Positions 17,094 through 26,416 of a DNA stretch of 64,000 nt are shown here, one piece after another. Location: positions 1 to 64,000 of the forward strand of contig JAADGL010000029.1 of assembly GCA_013152385.1 (NCBI GenBank), read 5' to 3'. Made by a program: the position numbers and the translations under genes. A model generated the notes under the pieces. That model did no database searches, was not told the origin of the DNA, and was given only the letters and a program-made list of their open reading frames with translations. Every line of letters begins with the position of its first letter. Positions within the stretch are counted from its first letter, which is position 1. Source of the stretch: Acidobacteriota bacterium. Lineage in GTDB: Bacteria; Acidobacteriota; Holophagae; Thermotomaculales; Thermotomaculaceae.

Positions 17094-17480
17094 ATGTTTG
17101 GGATGGGTATCGGTGAACTGGTGTTGATTTTTGTCATTGCGCTGATTGTGTTCGGCCCGGACAAATTGCCGTCAGTTGCCCGTACTGTCGGAAAAGTTGT
17201 CCGGGATTTGAAAAAAACGACAGATGAATTGAGTGAAACCATTCAGCGGGAAATCGGGCTTGATGATATCCAGTCCAGTCTGGACCTCCCGGCCGAAGTC
17301 CGGAGAAATATGCGCAATATGGTTCTGCCTCCGGACGAAGTGGCAAGGCGGCGTAAGGAAAAACTGAAAGAAATCGAAGAACGGCAGGCAAAACGGAAGC
17401 TGGAAGAATCTGTTATTGATGTTTCTGTCAAGCCGGAAAGTATGGAAAAAGAGGATACAGAGGAAAGCACGGATGGGTGA
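17094..17480 (+). CDS. tatB: twin-arginine translocase subunit TatB
   Basis: A 128-residue member of the TatA/TatB family: membrane helix GIGELVLIFVIALIVF, hinge FGPDKLPSVARTVGKVVRDLKK, and a long amphipathic and coiled tail. The greater length, the FGP hinge and the position between tatA and tatC favour TatB, the receptor partner of TatC; a second TatA cannot be excluded from sequence alone. The 3' end overlaps the tatC start by 8 bases, indicating translational coupling. Confidence 0.85.
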   Translation: MFGMGIGELVLIFVIALIVFGPDKLPSVARTVGKVVRDLKKTTDELSETIQREIGLDDIQSSLDLPAEVRRNMRNMVLPPDEVARRRKEKLKEIEERQAKRKLEESVIDVSVKPESMEKEDTEESTDG

Positions 17481-18228
17481 AGAACTGAACTCTTTCTTCG
17501 GCCATTTGGCTGATCTTCGGAAACGCCTCATATATTCTCTCCTTTTTCTGTTCCTCGGCTTTGTTGCCTGCTACGGTTTTCACAAGGAGCTGTTCCATAT
17601 ACTGGCACTGCCGCTTTTGAAAATCGCACCGAAACAGTACAGCAACGTCTTTGCTTTTCACACCCTCAGCGAGCCCTTTTTTACTTATCTGCGCCTTTCT
17701 TTTTACGTGGGTATTTTTGTGGCGTCTCCCTTTGTTCTGCATCAGCTCTGGCTGTTTATTTCACCGGCACTGTATAAAGAAGAAAAAAAATATGCCATTC
17801 CCTTTATCCTTTTTTCCACAGTACTTTTCCTTGCCGGCGGGTATTTCGGTTATGCCATCGGATTAAAATACATGATTTCGTTCTTCCTTCAGGAAGCGCA
17901 GGGGCTTGTACCGGTTTTGACCATGGATAAATATATTTCTCTGACCACCACCATTATTCTCGGAATGGGGCTGGTGTTCGAGACACCCATCATAATTCTG
18001 TTTCTGGCATTGATGGGGCTGGTGGATCATGTGATGCTGCTGAAGAAGTTTAAATATGCCATTGTAATTATTTTTATCATTGCCGCAGTGATTACGCCTT
18101 CGGGGGATCCGGTGACCCAGACCGTGTTTGCCCTTCCCATGCTGATTCTTTATCTCCTTGGTGTTCTGGTGGCGTATATGTTCGGCCGGGAACGGGGAAA
18201 AGAAACAGACAAGAGCGAAACCGAATAA
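17473..18228 (+). CDS. tatC: twin-arginine translocase subunit TatC
   Basis: A 251-residue inner-membrane protein with six predicted helices that binds twin-arginine signal peptides. FGHLADLRKRLIYSLLF is the conserved N-terminal E/H-L-x-x-LRKR signature, here with H-L-A-D-L-R-K-R. FAFHTLSEPFFTYLRLS and GLVFETPIIILFLALMGLV are the conserved first periplasmic loop and the later helix motif. The frame is open further upstream to 17416, but the ATG at 17473, inside the last codons of tatB, gives the conserved N-terminus. Confidence 0.95.
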   Translation: MGEELNSFFGHLADLRKRLIYSLLFLFLGFVACYGFHKELFHILALPLLKIAPKQYSNVFAFHTLSEPFFTYLRLSFYVGIFVASPFVLHQLWLFISPALYKEEKKYAIPFILFSTVLFLAGGYFGYAIGLKYMISFFLQEAQGLVPVLTMDKYISLTTTIILGMGLVFETPIIILFLALMGLVDHVMLLKKFKYAIVIIFIIAAVITPSGDPVTQTVFALPMLILYLLGVLVAYMFGRERGKETDKSETE

Positions 18229-18293
18229 AAAAACAGACCACAGTTTAAATCACAAACAATATGGTTATTGCCTGTTCCGCTGATGCTGCTGTG

Positions 18294-19136
18294 TCAGAAG
18301 GGGTCGGAAAAGATGTCCCGGTTGGAAACGGAATGCAATGGTATTTCTTTAATCTTTCTGTCTTTTTTTGTAAAAATTTTTTTTCGCCACTCAAGATTTT
18401 TCACCGGTTCCAGAAAAATGCTTTCTTCATATGCTTCTTTGAAAACCGCTGCGGTGGGTTGTGTTTCAAAAAACAAAAACCCTGTTTTCAGTCCCTTTCG
18501 TTTAAGCCAGCGCCGGAACGACTGGACATCATAGATGCCGACCTTTTTTCCTGGAACCAGCGGAACAAATGCCTGTGTTTCCGCGTCTTTGAACATTTTC
18601 CGATAGCGGAGGGACGATTCACAGCCGCAGTAATCCTGGCGGTACAGCTTGTATTTTTTTGATTCTTCAACGGATTTTTTGAACCCGTCATCCTTTTTGA
18701 AATCCGATGGCAGGTATTCCACCCCGTATTTTTCCGCCACAGCTTTTCCGATCCGGTTTACCCGTTCCACCCGTTTGTGCGGACTGACGGTAAGTACGGT
18801 GGCAAACAGGTCGAATCCGTTTTCTTTCGCATACGCGGCGGTTTTTTCCAGCCGGATTCGGTAGCAGATTGAGCAGCGTCCCGCTTTTTCCGGCTGGTGG
18901 CGAAGGGTGGCGGTGCGCCGGTCAAATTTTTCCGGTTCAAATGGAGGCACTGCCAGCCGATATCCTTTTGTTTCTGCCAGCCGGCGCATTTCATCTGCCC
19001 GTTTTTCATGCTCCTCTTCCGGATAAATGTTGGGATTGTAGAAAAAACAGGTTACCTCGTAATTCTGTTCCAGTTTTTCAGGTATCCATGAGGCATCCGG
19101 CGCGCAGCAGATGTGGAGTAGCAGTTTCTTCTTCAT
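18294..19136 (-). CDS. queH: epoxyqueuosine reductase QueH
   Basis: A 280-residue enzyme for the last step of queuosine biosynthesis, reducing epoxyqueuosine in tRNA; it is the cobalamin-independent alternative to QueG. The metal ligands expected of the family are visible: the Cys pair in LLLHICCAPDAS (residues 10-11), CSICY in the middle, and YCGC later. FYNPNIYPEEEHEKRADEMRRLAE is the conserved N-terminal segment. The ~100 C-terminal residues after YCGCESSLRYRKM are longer than in compact family members, with IYDVQSFRRWLKRKGLKTG and a basic tail. It stands alone behind a terminator. Confidence 0.9.
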   Translation of the reverse strand: MKKKLLLHICCAPDASWIPEKLEQNYEVTCFFYNPNIYPEEEHEKRADEMRRLAETKGYRLAVPPFEPEKFDRRTATLRHQPEKAGRCSICYRIRLEKTAAYAKENGFDLFATVLTVSPHKRVERVNRIGKAVAEKYGVEYLPSDFKKDDGFKKSVEESKKYKLYRQDYCGCESSLRYRKMFKDAETQAFVPLVPGKKVGIYDVQSFRRWLKRKGLKTGFLFFETQPTAAVFKEAYEESIFLEPVKNLEWRKKIFTKKDRKIKEIPLHSVSNRDIFSDPF

Positions 19137-19194
19137 GGAAAGAGTATATCATGGAGATTGAAGTGGTGCGAGGGGGAGTGGCCGCGGCTGTACG

Positions 19195-19228
19195 GAAAAA
19201 AAGGCGGGGAAAAAAGTTCCCCGTCTTT
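19195..19228 (-). terminator. intrinsic terminator of the aminotransferase-pckA operon
   Basis: Read on the minus strand, GACGGGGAA, a short T-rich loop and TTCCCCGCC form a ~9-bp stem with one wobble pair, followed by T7. It lies 55-90 bases after the pckA stop. Confidence 0.75.
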
Positions 19229-19282
19229 CTTTGAATTTGTTTTTCCGCTAACCCGGCACCGGGCTTCTTTTGGATGTTCCGG

Positions 19283-20926
19283 CTATATTTTTTTCGGATT
19301 GCACGCAATCACTTCCGGAGACGCGCCGTTTTGAAATTTTTTGAAGTTTTCAATGTAAAGCGCGGCAAGTTGCCGGTATTTCTGCCAATAGGCATCCGGA
19401 TCGTGCCACGCTGCCTCCGGGGTCAGTACTTTGTCCGGAACATCAGGGCAGGTTTTCGGCACTTCGAAACCGAACATTTCATCCTTTCTGTACTCAACAC
19501 CATCCAGTTTTCCGGAGAGCGCCGCGTCCAGAAGCGCCCGGGTATACCGGATGCTGATCCGTTTTCCCACACCGAAGGGGCCGCCGGTCCAGCCGGTGTT
19601 GACCAGCCAGCAGCGGACATTGTAGCGGAGGATTTTGCGTTTCAGCAAATCAGCATAGAAATGGGGCGAATGCACCATAAAAGGGGCGCCGAAGCAGGCA
19701 CTGAATGTGATTTCCGGTTCCAGGCCGAGGTCCAGTTCCGTTCCGCTGACTTTCGCGGTATAGCCGGAGATAAAATGATAAAGCGCCTGGTCCGGGGACA
19801 GCCGGGCAATCGGCGGCATGACACCGGAGGCATCGCAGGTCAGAAGAATAATGTTTTTCGGATGTCCCGCCCGTTTTTCCGGAACCGAGTTGTCAATGTA
19901 GCTCAGGGGATAGGAAGCCCGGGTGTTTTCCGTCAGGGTTTCATCATCCAAATCCAGCCGTCTGGAAACCGGGTCAAAAACGACGTTTTCCAGAATGGTG
20001 CCGAAACGCCGGGTGCAGGCGTAAATTTCCGGTTCGGCAGAGGCGGAAAGGTTAATGACTTTGGCATAGCAGCCATTTTCAAAATTAAATACCCCGTCAT
20101 CGCACCAGCCGTGCTCATCATCCCCGATGAGGCGCCGGCGGGGGTCGGCGGACAGCGTGGTTTTTCCGGTTCCGGAAAGTCCGAAGAACAATGCGACATC
20201 ACCGTTTTTCCCCACGTTGGCGGAACAGTGCATGGTCATGACATTCTGTAACGGCAGCAGGTAATTCAGCACACTGAAAACGGATTTTTTGATTTCTCCG
20301 CCGTAACCGGTGCCGCCGAGGAGGGCAATCCGGTGTTTGAAGCTCAACAGGATAAATGTTCCACTGTGGGTACCATCCATTTCCGGCACACCCCGGAACG
20401 ATGGGGCGCAGATGACGGTAAATCCCGGAATAAAGTGACGGTATTCATCCATACCGTTTGGCGAAATCAGCATGTTCCGGGCAAAGAGAGAATGCCAGGC
20501 CAGTTCCGTCACCACCCGGACAGGGAGCCTGTAATCCGGGTGGGCACCGCCGTAACAGTCCTGTACAAATACATCCCGCTGCTGAAAAAATGCCTGAAGC
20601 CGATTTAACACATCATTGAATTTATCTTCACTGAACGGACGGTTGTATTCGCCCCACCATATCCGGTCTTCGCTGTCGGTTTCCCGGACAATGAATTTGT
20701 CATTGGCAGCCCGGGCGGTGTGTTTGCCGGTATTGACAATCAGAGGTCCCATATGGGCGATATTCCCTTCGCGCCGGAACAGCGCTTCTTCGTACAAAGC
20801 GGCGGACGAGAGATTCCAGTATGCTTTCCGGACATTTTTCAATCCCAGGCTTTCCAGATTAAACTCACTGGCCCGGTCTGCCGCAATTTTCTGTGCCGGT
20901 GTTTTGATATTTAAGAAGTCCATCAT
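19283..20926 (-). CDS. pckA: phosphoenolpyruvate carboxykinase (ATP)
   Basis: A 547-residue enzyme that converts oxaloacetate plus ATP to PEP plus CO2 (gluconeogenesis), or the reverse in some anaerobes. The ATP-type signatures are present: FGLSGTGKTTLSADP (P-loop), RRLIGDDEHGW, WLVNTGWTGGPFGVGKRISI and RYTRALLDAALSG. The frame is open to 20995, but the ATG at 20926 overlaps the upstream aminotransferase stop as ATGA and has GAGGG upstream, so that start is used. The pairing links aspartate/oxaloacetate interconversion to PEP. Confidence 0.96.
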   Translation of the reverse strand: MMDFLNIKTPAQKIAADRASEFNLESLGLKNVRKAYWNLSSAALYEEALFRREGNIAHMGPLIVNTGKHTARAANDKFIVRETDSEDRIWWGEYNRPFSEDKFNDVLNRLQAFFQQRDVFVQDCYGGAHPDYRLPVRVVTELAWHSLFARNMLISPNGMDEYRHFIPGFTVICAPSFRGVPEMDGTHSGTFILLSFKHRIALLGGTGYGGEIKKSVFSVLNYLLPLQNVMTMHCSANVGKNGDVALFFGLSGTGKTTLSADPRRRLIGDDEHGWCDDGVFNFENGCYAKVINLSASAEPEIYACTRRFGTILENVVFDPVSRRLDLDDETLTENTRASYPLSYIDNSVPEKRAGHPKNIILLTCDASGVMPPIARLSPDQALYHFISGYTAKVSGTELDLGLEPEITFSACFGAPFMVHSPHFYADLLKRKILRYNVRCWLVNTGWTGGPFGVGKRISIRYTRALLDAALSGKLDGVEYRKDEMFGFEVPKTCPDVPDKVLTPEAAWHDPDAYWQKYRQLAALYIENFKKFQNGASPEVIACNPKKI

Positions 20927-22140
20927 AGCCAGTCCCTCACCAGTTTTCGGTCGTTGATATAGATTTCGTTGGGAGAAGTGGTGTCCAGCGCCCATTTGAT
21001 ACGGGCAATTCCTTCGGTAATCTCTTTGATGCTTTTACAGAAGGACAGGCGGAGATAACCTTCCATTCCGAAGGCACTTCCCGGAACCGTTACCACCATG
21101 ACTTTTTTCAGCAGGAAATGAGCCAGTTCTTCTGAATTTTTGCTGTAAGCCCTGAAATCCGCCAGGCAATAGAGTGCGCCGTCCGGTTTTGAAATTCGTA
21201 TTCCATTGAACCCTTCCAGTTCCTGTACCATGAGATCCCGGAGATTCTGGAGGGTAAGCCGGAGGTTTTCCACCGTACTCTGAATGCCGTTGAGGGCCCC
21301 TGCAGCCGCAGCCTGAGAAATCGCAGGCGGGCAGGACGAACCGTGGCCCTGTACTTTGATCATGGTCCGTACCAGTTTTCTCGGCCCCACAACCCAACCG
21401 ATACGGAAACCGGTCATGGCATAAAGTTTGGAAATTCCGTTGAGGATAATAATTTTGGAATCATCAATATCCCGGGTGGTAAACCGGGTGGCGGGCACAC
21501 AGGCTTTTCCGCCATAAACCAGTTTGTGATAAATATCATCCATAATAAGCCAGATTCCTTTTTTCTCACAGAATTCAACCATTTCCCGGATAAAATCTTC
21601 AGGATAGATGGCACCGGATGGATTGTTCGGATTGTTGAGGATAATGGCTTTGGTATAGGAAGTAACCGCATCGGCAATTTCCGAAAACTGCGGTTGAAAC
21701 CGCCCGTCTTCGGGATGAATAATCACCGGAACTCCGTAGGCGATTTTTACCATTTCCGGATAGCTGACCCAGTAGGGTGCCGGGATAATGACTTCATCCT
21801 GGGGGTTGAGAATGGTGGCAAGGATAACGCTGAGCGACTGCTTGGCACCGCCGGAGGCAATGACCTGGTCCGGGGCCACTTTGCGCCCGTAATTTTCATC
21901 CATGTACCGGATGATGGCCTGTTTCAGTTCCGGTGTGCCGTCGGTTGGGGTATAGTGAATGTTGGCATCCGACAGCTTTGCCATCGCGCTTCGGATCGCG
22001 TCCACCGGCGTCGGACTCTTGGGTTCGCCAATTCCAAGGTGAATAACCGGTTCTCCGCGTTCCCGCATCTTCCGCGCCTCTTCATTGAGCCGCATTGTGG
22101 GCGATTCAATTAAAGACCTTGCCATCAGGCCGATACTCAT
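20923..22140 (-). CDS. aspC: pyridoxal-phosphate aspartate aminotransferase (class I)
   Basis: A 405-residue fold-type I aminotransferase interconverting aspartate and oxaloacetate, as judged from its family and its operon with pckA. Motifs are the glycine segment IHLGIGEPKSPTP, SGGAKQSLSVIL, NNPNNPSGAIYP, and the PLP-binding Lys in NGISKLYAMTGFRIGW. The protein is closest in style to the 1b subgroup. GGAGGAGCCCCC precedes the ATG. The last codons overlap the pckA start by 4 bases. Another dicarboxylate or aromatic specificity is possible. Confidence 0.9.
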   Translation of the reverse strand: MSIGLMARSLIESPTMRLNEEARKMRERGEPVIHLGIGEPKSPTPVDAIRSAMAKLSDANIHYTPTDGTPELKQAIIRYMDENYGRKVAPDQVIASGGAKQSLSVILATILNPQDEVIIPAPYWVSYPEMVKIAYGVPVIIHPEDGRFQPQFSEIADAVTSYTKAIILNNPNNPSGAIYPEDFIREMVEFCEKKGIWLIMDDIYHKLVYGGKACVPATRFTTRDIDDSKIIILNGISKLYAMTGFRIGWVVGPRKLVRTMIKVQGHGSSCPPAISQAAAAGALNGIQSTVENLRLTLQNLRDLMVQELEGFNGIRISKPDGALYCLADFRAYSKNSEELAHFLLKKVMVVTVPGSAFGMEGYLRLSFCKSIKEITEGIARIKWALDTTSPNEIYINDRKLVRDWL

Positions 22141-22359
22141 GGGGGCTCCTCCTCCCTTTTGTCCGTTCGGACAGAATCATGTGATTAAAAAAGATCCGTT
22201 TGAGTCAACAGGCTCAGCAAATAATGTAACGGTTATAACGCAAAAAAAAACCGCTGTCAAACCGAAAGCATTTCTTCCGATGGATTGGTTTTTTTGATAA
22301 AAGCGGCGGATTGAAAAAAAACCATTGAAACACTCTGCTGAGAATTCAAAATGTTTTTC

Positions 22360-22389
22360 TTGACAATCAGGGGAACAACCCGTTAAATA
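22360..22389 (+). promoter_or_regulatory. promoter of the histidine kinase gene, probably leaderless
   Basis: A perfect -35 TTGACA (22360-22365), an 18-base spacer and TAAATA (22384-22389) end 5 bases before the ATG at 22395. No Shine-Dalgarno sequence fits between them. Confidence 0.5.
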
Positions 22390-22394
22390 ATGGC

Positions 22395-23210
22395 ATGGAA
22401 TACACGTTGTTGCTGATCAGCCTGTTTGTCAATATCCTGTTGCTGTTTCTGCTGGTCTGGACCCGCCGGAAGCAGGAAACCTATCGGCAGGCTGCTTTGC
22501 GCCACAAGGAATATCTGGAAATGTTCATCCATGATATGAAGAATCCTTTATCGGTATCCAAAAGTTCACTGGAACTGCTTCAGGACCCGGAGATGGCCGG
22601 TATGCTCGGTGTTTTTGAACAAAAAAAATACATTGCCAACGCGCTGGACTCCATTAACCGGGTATTTGCAATGGTGCTGAATGCGCTGGATGTTTCCAAA
22701 TACGGCGGCGGTGGCCTGACATTGGAGCCGGAACCGGTGGATATCCCTCTTCTGGTGGAAGAAACAAAACGGGAATTTCAGGTTCGCCTTCAATTGGAGA
22801 AAAAAGAGATTCTGTTTTACCCTCCGGAGAGTTTTGATCTGGCAGTGGTGGACCGGGATGTACTGAAGCGGGTACTGGAAAATATTATTTCCAATTCCCT
22901 GCGGCATACGAAAGAGGGAAAAGGCCGGGTGGAAATTTCCCTTTCCATGGACAAAGAAAAGGAGCAGTTTGAAATCCGGATTATTGACAATGGAGAGGGA
23001 ATGGAAGAAACCGACCTTGAAAAAATATTTCAGGCCTTTATTCAGCTGAACCCGGAAAAACGAAAAAACCGGATGGATACCGGAATCGGCTTGACATTCT
23101 GCAAACTGGCGGTGGAACGCCACGGGGGTAGAATACTGGTAAATTCAACCCGGAATGTGGGAACGGTATTTACCATTCAAATGCCGATGGATGCCTCCGA
23201 CCATGCCTGA
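22395..23210 (+). CDS. sensor histidine kinase with one membrane anchor
   Basis: A 271-residue kinase. A single N-terminal membrane helix (LLLISLFVNILLLFLLVW) leads directly into HisKA with phospho-acceptor H46 in HDMKNPLSVS. The HATPase_c domain follows: N box NIISNSLRHT, G1 DNGEGMEE, and G2 TGIGLTFCKLAVERHGG. There is no periplasmic sensor, PAS, HAMP or receiver domain, so its input must come through the helix or from a partner protein. No response regulator adjoins. The last 8 bases overlap a zinc-ribbon gene, suggesting coupling. Confidence 0.92.
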   Translation: MEYTLLLISLFVNILLLFLLVWTRRKQETYRQAALRHKEYLEMFIHDMKNPLSVSKSSLELLQDPEMAGMLGVFEQKKYIANALDSINRVFAMVLNALDVSKYGGGGLTLEPEPVDIPLLVEETKREFQVRLQLEKKEILFYPPESFDLAVVDRDVLKRVLENIISNSLRHTKEGKGRVEISLSMDKEKEQFEIRIIDNGEGMEETDLEKIFQAFIQLNPEKRKNRMDTGIGLTFCKLAVERHGGRILVNSTRNVGTVFTIQMPMDASDHA

Positions 23211-23415
23211 CCGCCACCGTTTTCACGAACATAAAGACCTGTTGAGGTGTAAATTCTGCGGTATTACCGAAGAAGAGACGACTATGCTGCAGAAATGCCC
23301 CATGTGTTTTACGATTTTTTGCCCCAATTGCGGATATTCTTTCGGCGGACGCCAGTTTTGTTCCAAATCCTGTGCGGATTATTTTTATTTCGGCGAAGGA
23401 GATGAGGAAGGGTAA
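23203..23415 (+). CDS. small zinc-ribbon protein
   Basis: About 70 residues with eight cysteines arranged as CKFC, then CPMC and CPNC separated by four residues, and a final CSKSC. This pattern should bind two zinc ions. The start chosen (23203, MPDRHRFHEHKD) lies inside the end of the kinase gene; an ATG at 23191 is possible. Translational coupling to the histidine kinase suggests a shared signalling role, but no family is recognised. Confidence 0.65.
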   Translation: MPDRHRFHEHKDLLRCKFCGITEEETTMLQKCPMCFTIFCPNCGYSFGGRQFCSKSCADYFYFGEGDEEG

Positions 23416-23956
23416 CACAAGTGGTACAAATGGCAATGAGCATAACAAAATAAAATAACTTTTCCCTGAAAACGCCGGATTGCCGGCTTCCCCCGCAGGA
23501 AAGCGGGACTTGTGGGCAGGCAAATCATTTGTTTGTTAATGTCTGAATGGAATTACAGATAAAGCACCTTTCCTCCCCAAACTGTACCAAACCGAATGAG
23601 AGTGCCAGAGTTCAGAAATTCCGGGGACAGATTGCTAAATTCTGTTAAAGAAAATATTTCTAATCGAATAATCAGCTATATTTCCCACTGGTGATTCTTT
23701 GCATCAGAAGATATGATAATTTCCACGAAAACAAGTTGTATTTTACGAACAGGAAGTGTGAATGAAGGGGAAAAGCCGAAACCTTGATTTCCAAAATACA
23801 AGTAGGTAATTATGGAATTAATAGAAAACAAACGGGGGGAAAAGATTTGTAATTGTGTTCCCGGAATTTTCTCAGCAGGGGGCGTTTGGCTTATACGGCC
23901 CGGGATGTGATAAGGTGGAACAGGATAAAATCACATTTATCGCTATGGAGGGGATG
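23416..23956. other. 541-base intergenic region with two small hairpins
   Basis: This is the longest stretch without a gene. Near its left end two short stem-loops stand in tandem: GCCGG/CCGGC at about 23471-23484 and CCCGC/GCGGG at about 23491-23506. Neither is followed by a T run. The rest is comparatively AT-rich with no frame that I can support as a gene and no riboswitch that I recognise. The last ~15 bases hold the Shine-Dalgarno sequence of the hydrolase gene. Confidence 0.5.
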
Positions 23957-24769
23957 ATGAAGATTGCATTGGTACAGCAGCATGCCACAGTAGACAAAGG
24001 AGAAAATTTGAAACGGGGGCTGGCGGCAATGGAAGAAGCGGCAGCGGCCGGGGCAAAGCTGGTTTGTTACGCGGAGCTGGCGTTTGAACCGTTTTATCCG
24101 CAAGTGCTGCCCGCGGGCGATGTTCAAAAGCTGGCGGAACCGGTTCCGGGGCCGGTGACGGAGATGTTTATGGCAAAGGCAGAAGAGTTGGGCGTTGTTG
24201 TGGTTTTAAACCTTTTTGAATTGGACGACGGCAAGGCTTACGATTGTTCCCCGGTGATTGACGCCGACGGCACTCTGGCCGGAAAGACACGGATGGCCCA
24301 TGTGCCGGATTATGAGGGCTTCCATGAGCAGCACTACTATACGCAGGGAAATCTCGGTGCCCCGGTTTTTGATACGGCGGCGGGCCGAATCGGAATCGCA
24401 ATCTGCTATGATCGTCATTATCCGGAGTATATGCGGGCGTTAAAGCTGAACGGTGCCGAGCTGGTGGTCACTCCCCAGGCCGGGGCGGTGGGAGAATGGC
24501 CGGAGGGATTGTATGAGGCCGAAATGCGGGTGGCGGCATTCCAGAACGGTTATTTCACCGCGCTCTGCAACCGGACAGGAAAGGAATCCGGTGTTGAGTT
24601 TGCCGGTGAATCTTTTGTCTGTGGCCCGGACGGGCAGGTACTTGTCCGTGCCGGGACCGGAACAGATGAGATTGTTTTTGCGGATATTGATTTAAAACAA
24701 ATTTCAGAATCCACCGCCGAACAGTTGTTTTTTCCCGACCGGCGTCCGGAAGATACGGTTAACTGGTAA
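23957..24769 (+). CDS. carbon-nitrogen hydrolase (nitrilase superfamily)
   Basis: A 270-residue cytosolic amidase-type enzyme. The Glu-Lys-Cys triad lies in CYAELAFEPF, GKTRMAHVPD and IAICYDRHYPEYMR. HVPDYEGFHEQHYYTQGN resembles the loop of N-carbamoylputrescine amidase and beta-ureidopropionase. An arginine decarboxylase is encoded elsewhere in the window (51879-53960), so N-carbamoylputrescine hydrolysis in polyamine synthesis is conceivable, but no agmatine deiminase gene is seen. The frame extends to 23855, but GGAGGGG just ahead of 23957 fixes the start at MKIALVQQH. Confidence 0.85.
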   Translation: MKIALVQQHATVDKGENLKRGLAAMEEAAAAGAKLVCYAELAFEPFYPQVLPAGDVQKLAEPVPGPVTEMFMAKAEELGVVVVLNLFELDDGKAYDCSPVIDADGTLAGKTRMAHVPDYEGFHEQHYYTQGNLGAPVFDTAAGRIGIAICYDRHYPEYMRALKLNGAELVVTPQAGAVGEWPEGLYEAEMRVAAFQNGYFTALCNRTGKESGVEFAGESFVCGPDGQVLVRAGTGTDEIVFADIDLKQISESTAEQLFFPDRRPEDTVNW

Positions 24770-24784
24770 GAAAAAAATGATAGT

Positions 24785-26359
24785 TTAACTCCCTGTTGCG
24801 TTAAATTGTTTCTCTTTCCGGGTGTTTTTGCGTATTACAATGGTTCTCGCGGCCATATCACCAACCCGTTGCCAGTTTTCCGTAAATGCCACCACCAGCA
24901 CTCCCACAAGGAAGGAAAAGAATCCGTCCACCACTTTCAGAAGGTTTCGCACGATGGCGCGCCCGAAACCGCACGGTTTCAGATCTGTGCCCAATACCCG
25001 GATACCGGTCAACCATTTTCCGGGAGTGATGCCTTTGCGGCCTTCCATGAAACTGAAAATCAAAAAGCAGACGAAGGCCCAGATAAATCCAACAAAAAAT
25101 AAACCGAACACAACAGGGATATGTGTTTTTCCTTCCGCCAACTTCTCAAAATCACTGGAAAACAGTAAAATACTCCCCAGCAGCATGGGAAAAGCGAGAA
25201 TTACCACATCTACCAGCATGGAAACGCCCCGGCGAATAATAGAAGCAAATTCATACGATGTTCCGTCTTTTTCGTACCGAATCACGCGATCCCGGCGCAT
25301 CAGAAGAGATAAAATGAAAGCCAACAGGAACGGCATGGCATAGCCGACAATTTGGGGAATAAGCGCGATGGACATAAAGTGCTCTGGAATGGGCCCGTCC
25401 CCTGCTGTTTTCAAATCGATTATTTTCTTCTGTCCATGGAAAACAGCCATTCGAAGGGTATTGAATGTTGTTTCTGTCAACGCAACCAGATTTTTCCGGT
25501 CTGTCAACGAGAGGCACACTCTTAACGTTGCGGTATTCAATTTTATCGGTTTCTTCCAGGCCCCTCCGGGTAGAAGCATTATTTTCCGATTTTCTGCAAG
25601 ATACACCTTTTCCCCGTCGGAAACCACACTCCATGGGCCATGAATTTTTCCCAGAATAATCCAATGTACTTTCTTTTCGTTGGAATTCAATGGCAGGGTA
25701 CTTAAATATAATGAGTTTCCGTATTTCATGTAAATGTCAGGACGGCCGAATAAAACGACTACCCGAAGTTCCGGTTCAGCAACAGCCTTTTGTTTCGGAT
25801 ACGGGATTACAATTTCATCCTGCCTTTGCCATGTATTGTTCACAAATTCCATGAGTACCCATCCTTCCGGCCGGTTGGCAAGAACAGCCGGAATACCATC
25901 CATAAAAAACGGATTGGAAATCACACCAAGATTGGTTCCCTGCTGCTTTTCCTTATACCCGGCCTCGGTCCACAATCCAACGTGATTTTCCGAAATTATC
26001 CAGATTCCGTCAGTAGACGCAAGCAGATATGCACCTTTCAACGGGATGGTGCCCACCGATTTTGGTTTTGCTTTATCTTGAACAGGCCACTGAATCAGGG
26101 TGGAAGGTTGTTCCTTTTGGGAACCGATACCGATGGCATGTTCTGTGTACCACATGCTGCCATGCCAATAAACAGCACGGTCAATTCGAAAATCTTTCAT
26201 ATTAACTGTGCTGGTCATGAAGTTTGACATCATGCTGAACATAATGACAAGAGGAGCCACAAATTGCATAATCAGAAAAACTGCCCCCAGAACCCCCACC
26301 AGAATTGTAAAATGTTTTTTGCGCTCTTCAGATATGTAACCTGCGTATGTATCCGCCAT
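24785..26359 (-). CDS. RDD-domain membrane protein with a large extracytoplasmic insert
   Basis: A 524-residue protein. One membrane helix lies near residues 17-43. A ~270-residue region rich in short beta strands follows (ILGKIHGPWSVVSDGEKVYLAEN-like repeats), probably periplasmic and propeller-like. A second helix (about 330-350) precedes a C-terminal RDD domain (about 370-515) with RRGVSMLVDVVILAFP, GKWLTGIRVLG and WQRVGDMAARTIVIRKN. RDD proteins are mostly of unknown role; some move ions or small solutes. AAGGAGAGGG precedes the ATG. Fusion of RDD to a long exported sensor-like region is unusual. Confidence 0.78.
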   Translation of the reverse strand: MADTYAGYISEERKKHFTILVGVLGAVFLIMQFVAPLVIMFSMMSNFMTSTVNMKDFRIDRAVYWHGSMWYTEHAIGIGSQKEQPSTLIQWPVQDKAKPKSVGTIPLKGAYLLASTDGIWIISENHVGLWTEAGYKEKQQGTNLGVISNPFFMDGIPAVLANRPEGWVLMEFVNNTWQRQDEIVIPYPKQKAVAEPELRVVVLFGRPDIYMKYGNSLYLSTLPLNSNEKKVHWIILGKIHGPWSVVSDGEKVYLAENRKIMLLPGGAWKKPIKLNTATLRVCLSLTDRKNLVALTETTFNTLRMAVFHGQKKIIDLKTAGDGPIPEHFMSIALIPQIVGYAMPFLLAFILSLLMRRDRVIRYEKDGTSYEFASIIRRGVSMLVDVVILAFPMLLGSILLFSSDFEKLAEGKTHIPVVFGLFFVGFIWAFVCFLIFSFMEGRKGITPGKWLTGIRVLGTDLKPCGFGRAIVRNLLKVVDGFFSFLVGVLVVAFTENWQRVGDMAARTIVIRKNTRKEKQFNATGS

Positions 26360-26416
26360 TATCCCTCTCCTTATTGGATGTCCAAGTTCATTACATATTG
26401 AATATGTCTTTTATTC

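Noticed and set aside
19274-20251. 325-codon plus-strand frame opposite pckA
   Set aside because: Antisense shadow of an unmistakable PEP carboxykinase.
23812-23910. Short frame beginning MELIENKRG in the long intergenic region
   Set aside because: About 32 codons with no good ribosome site and no similarity that I recognise.
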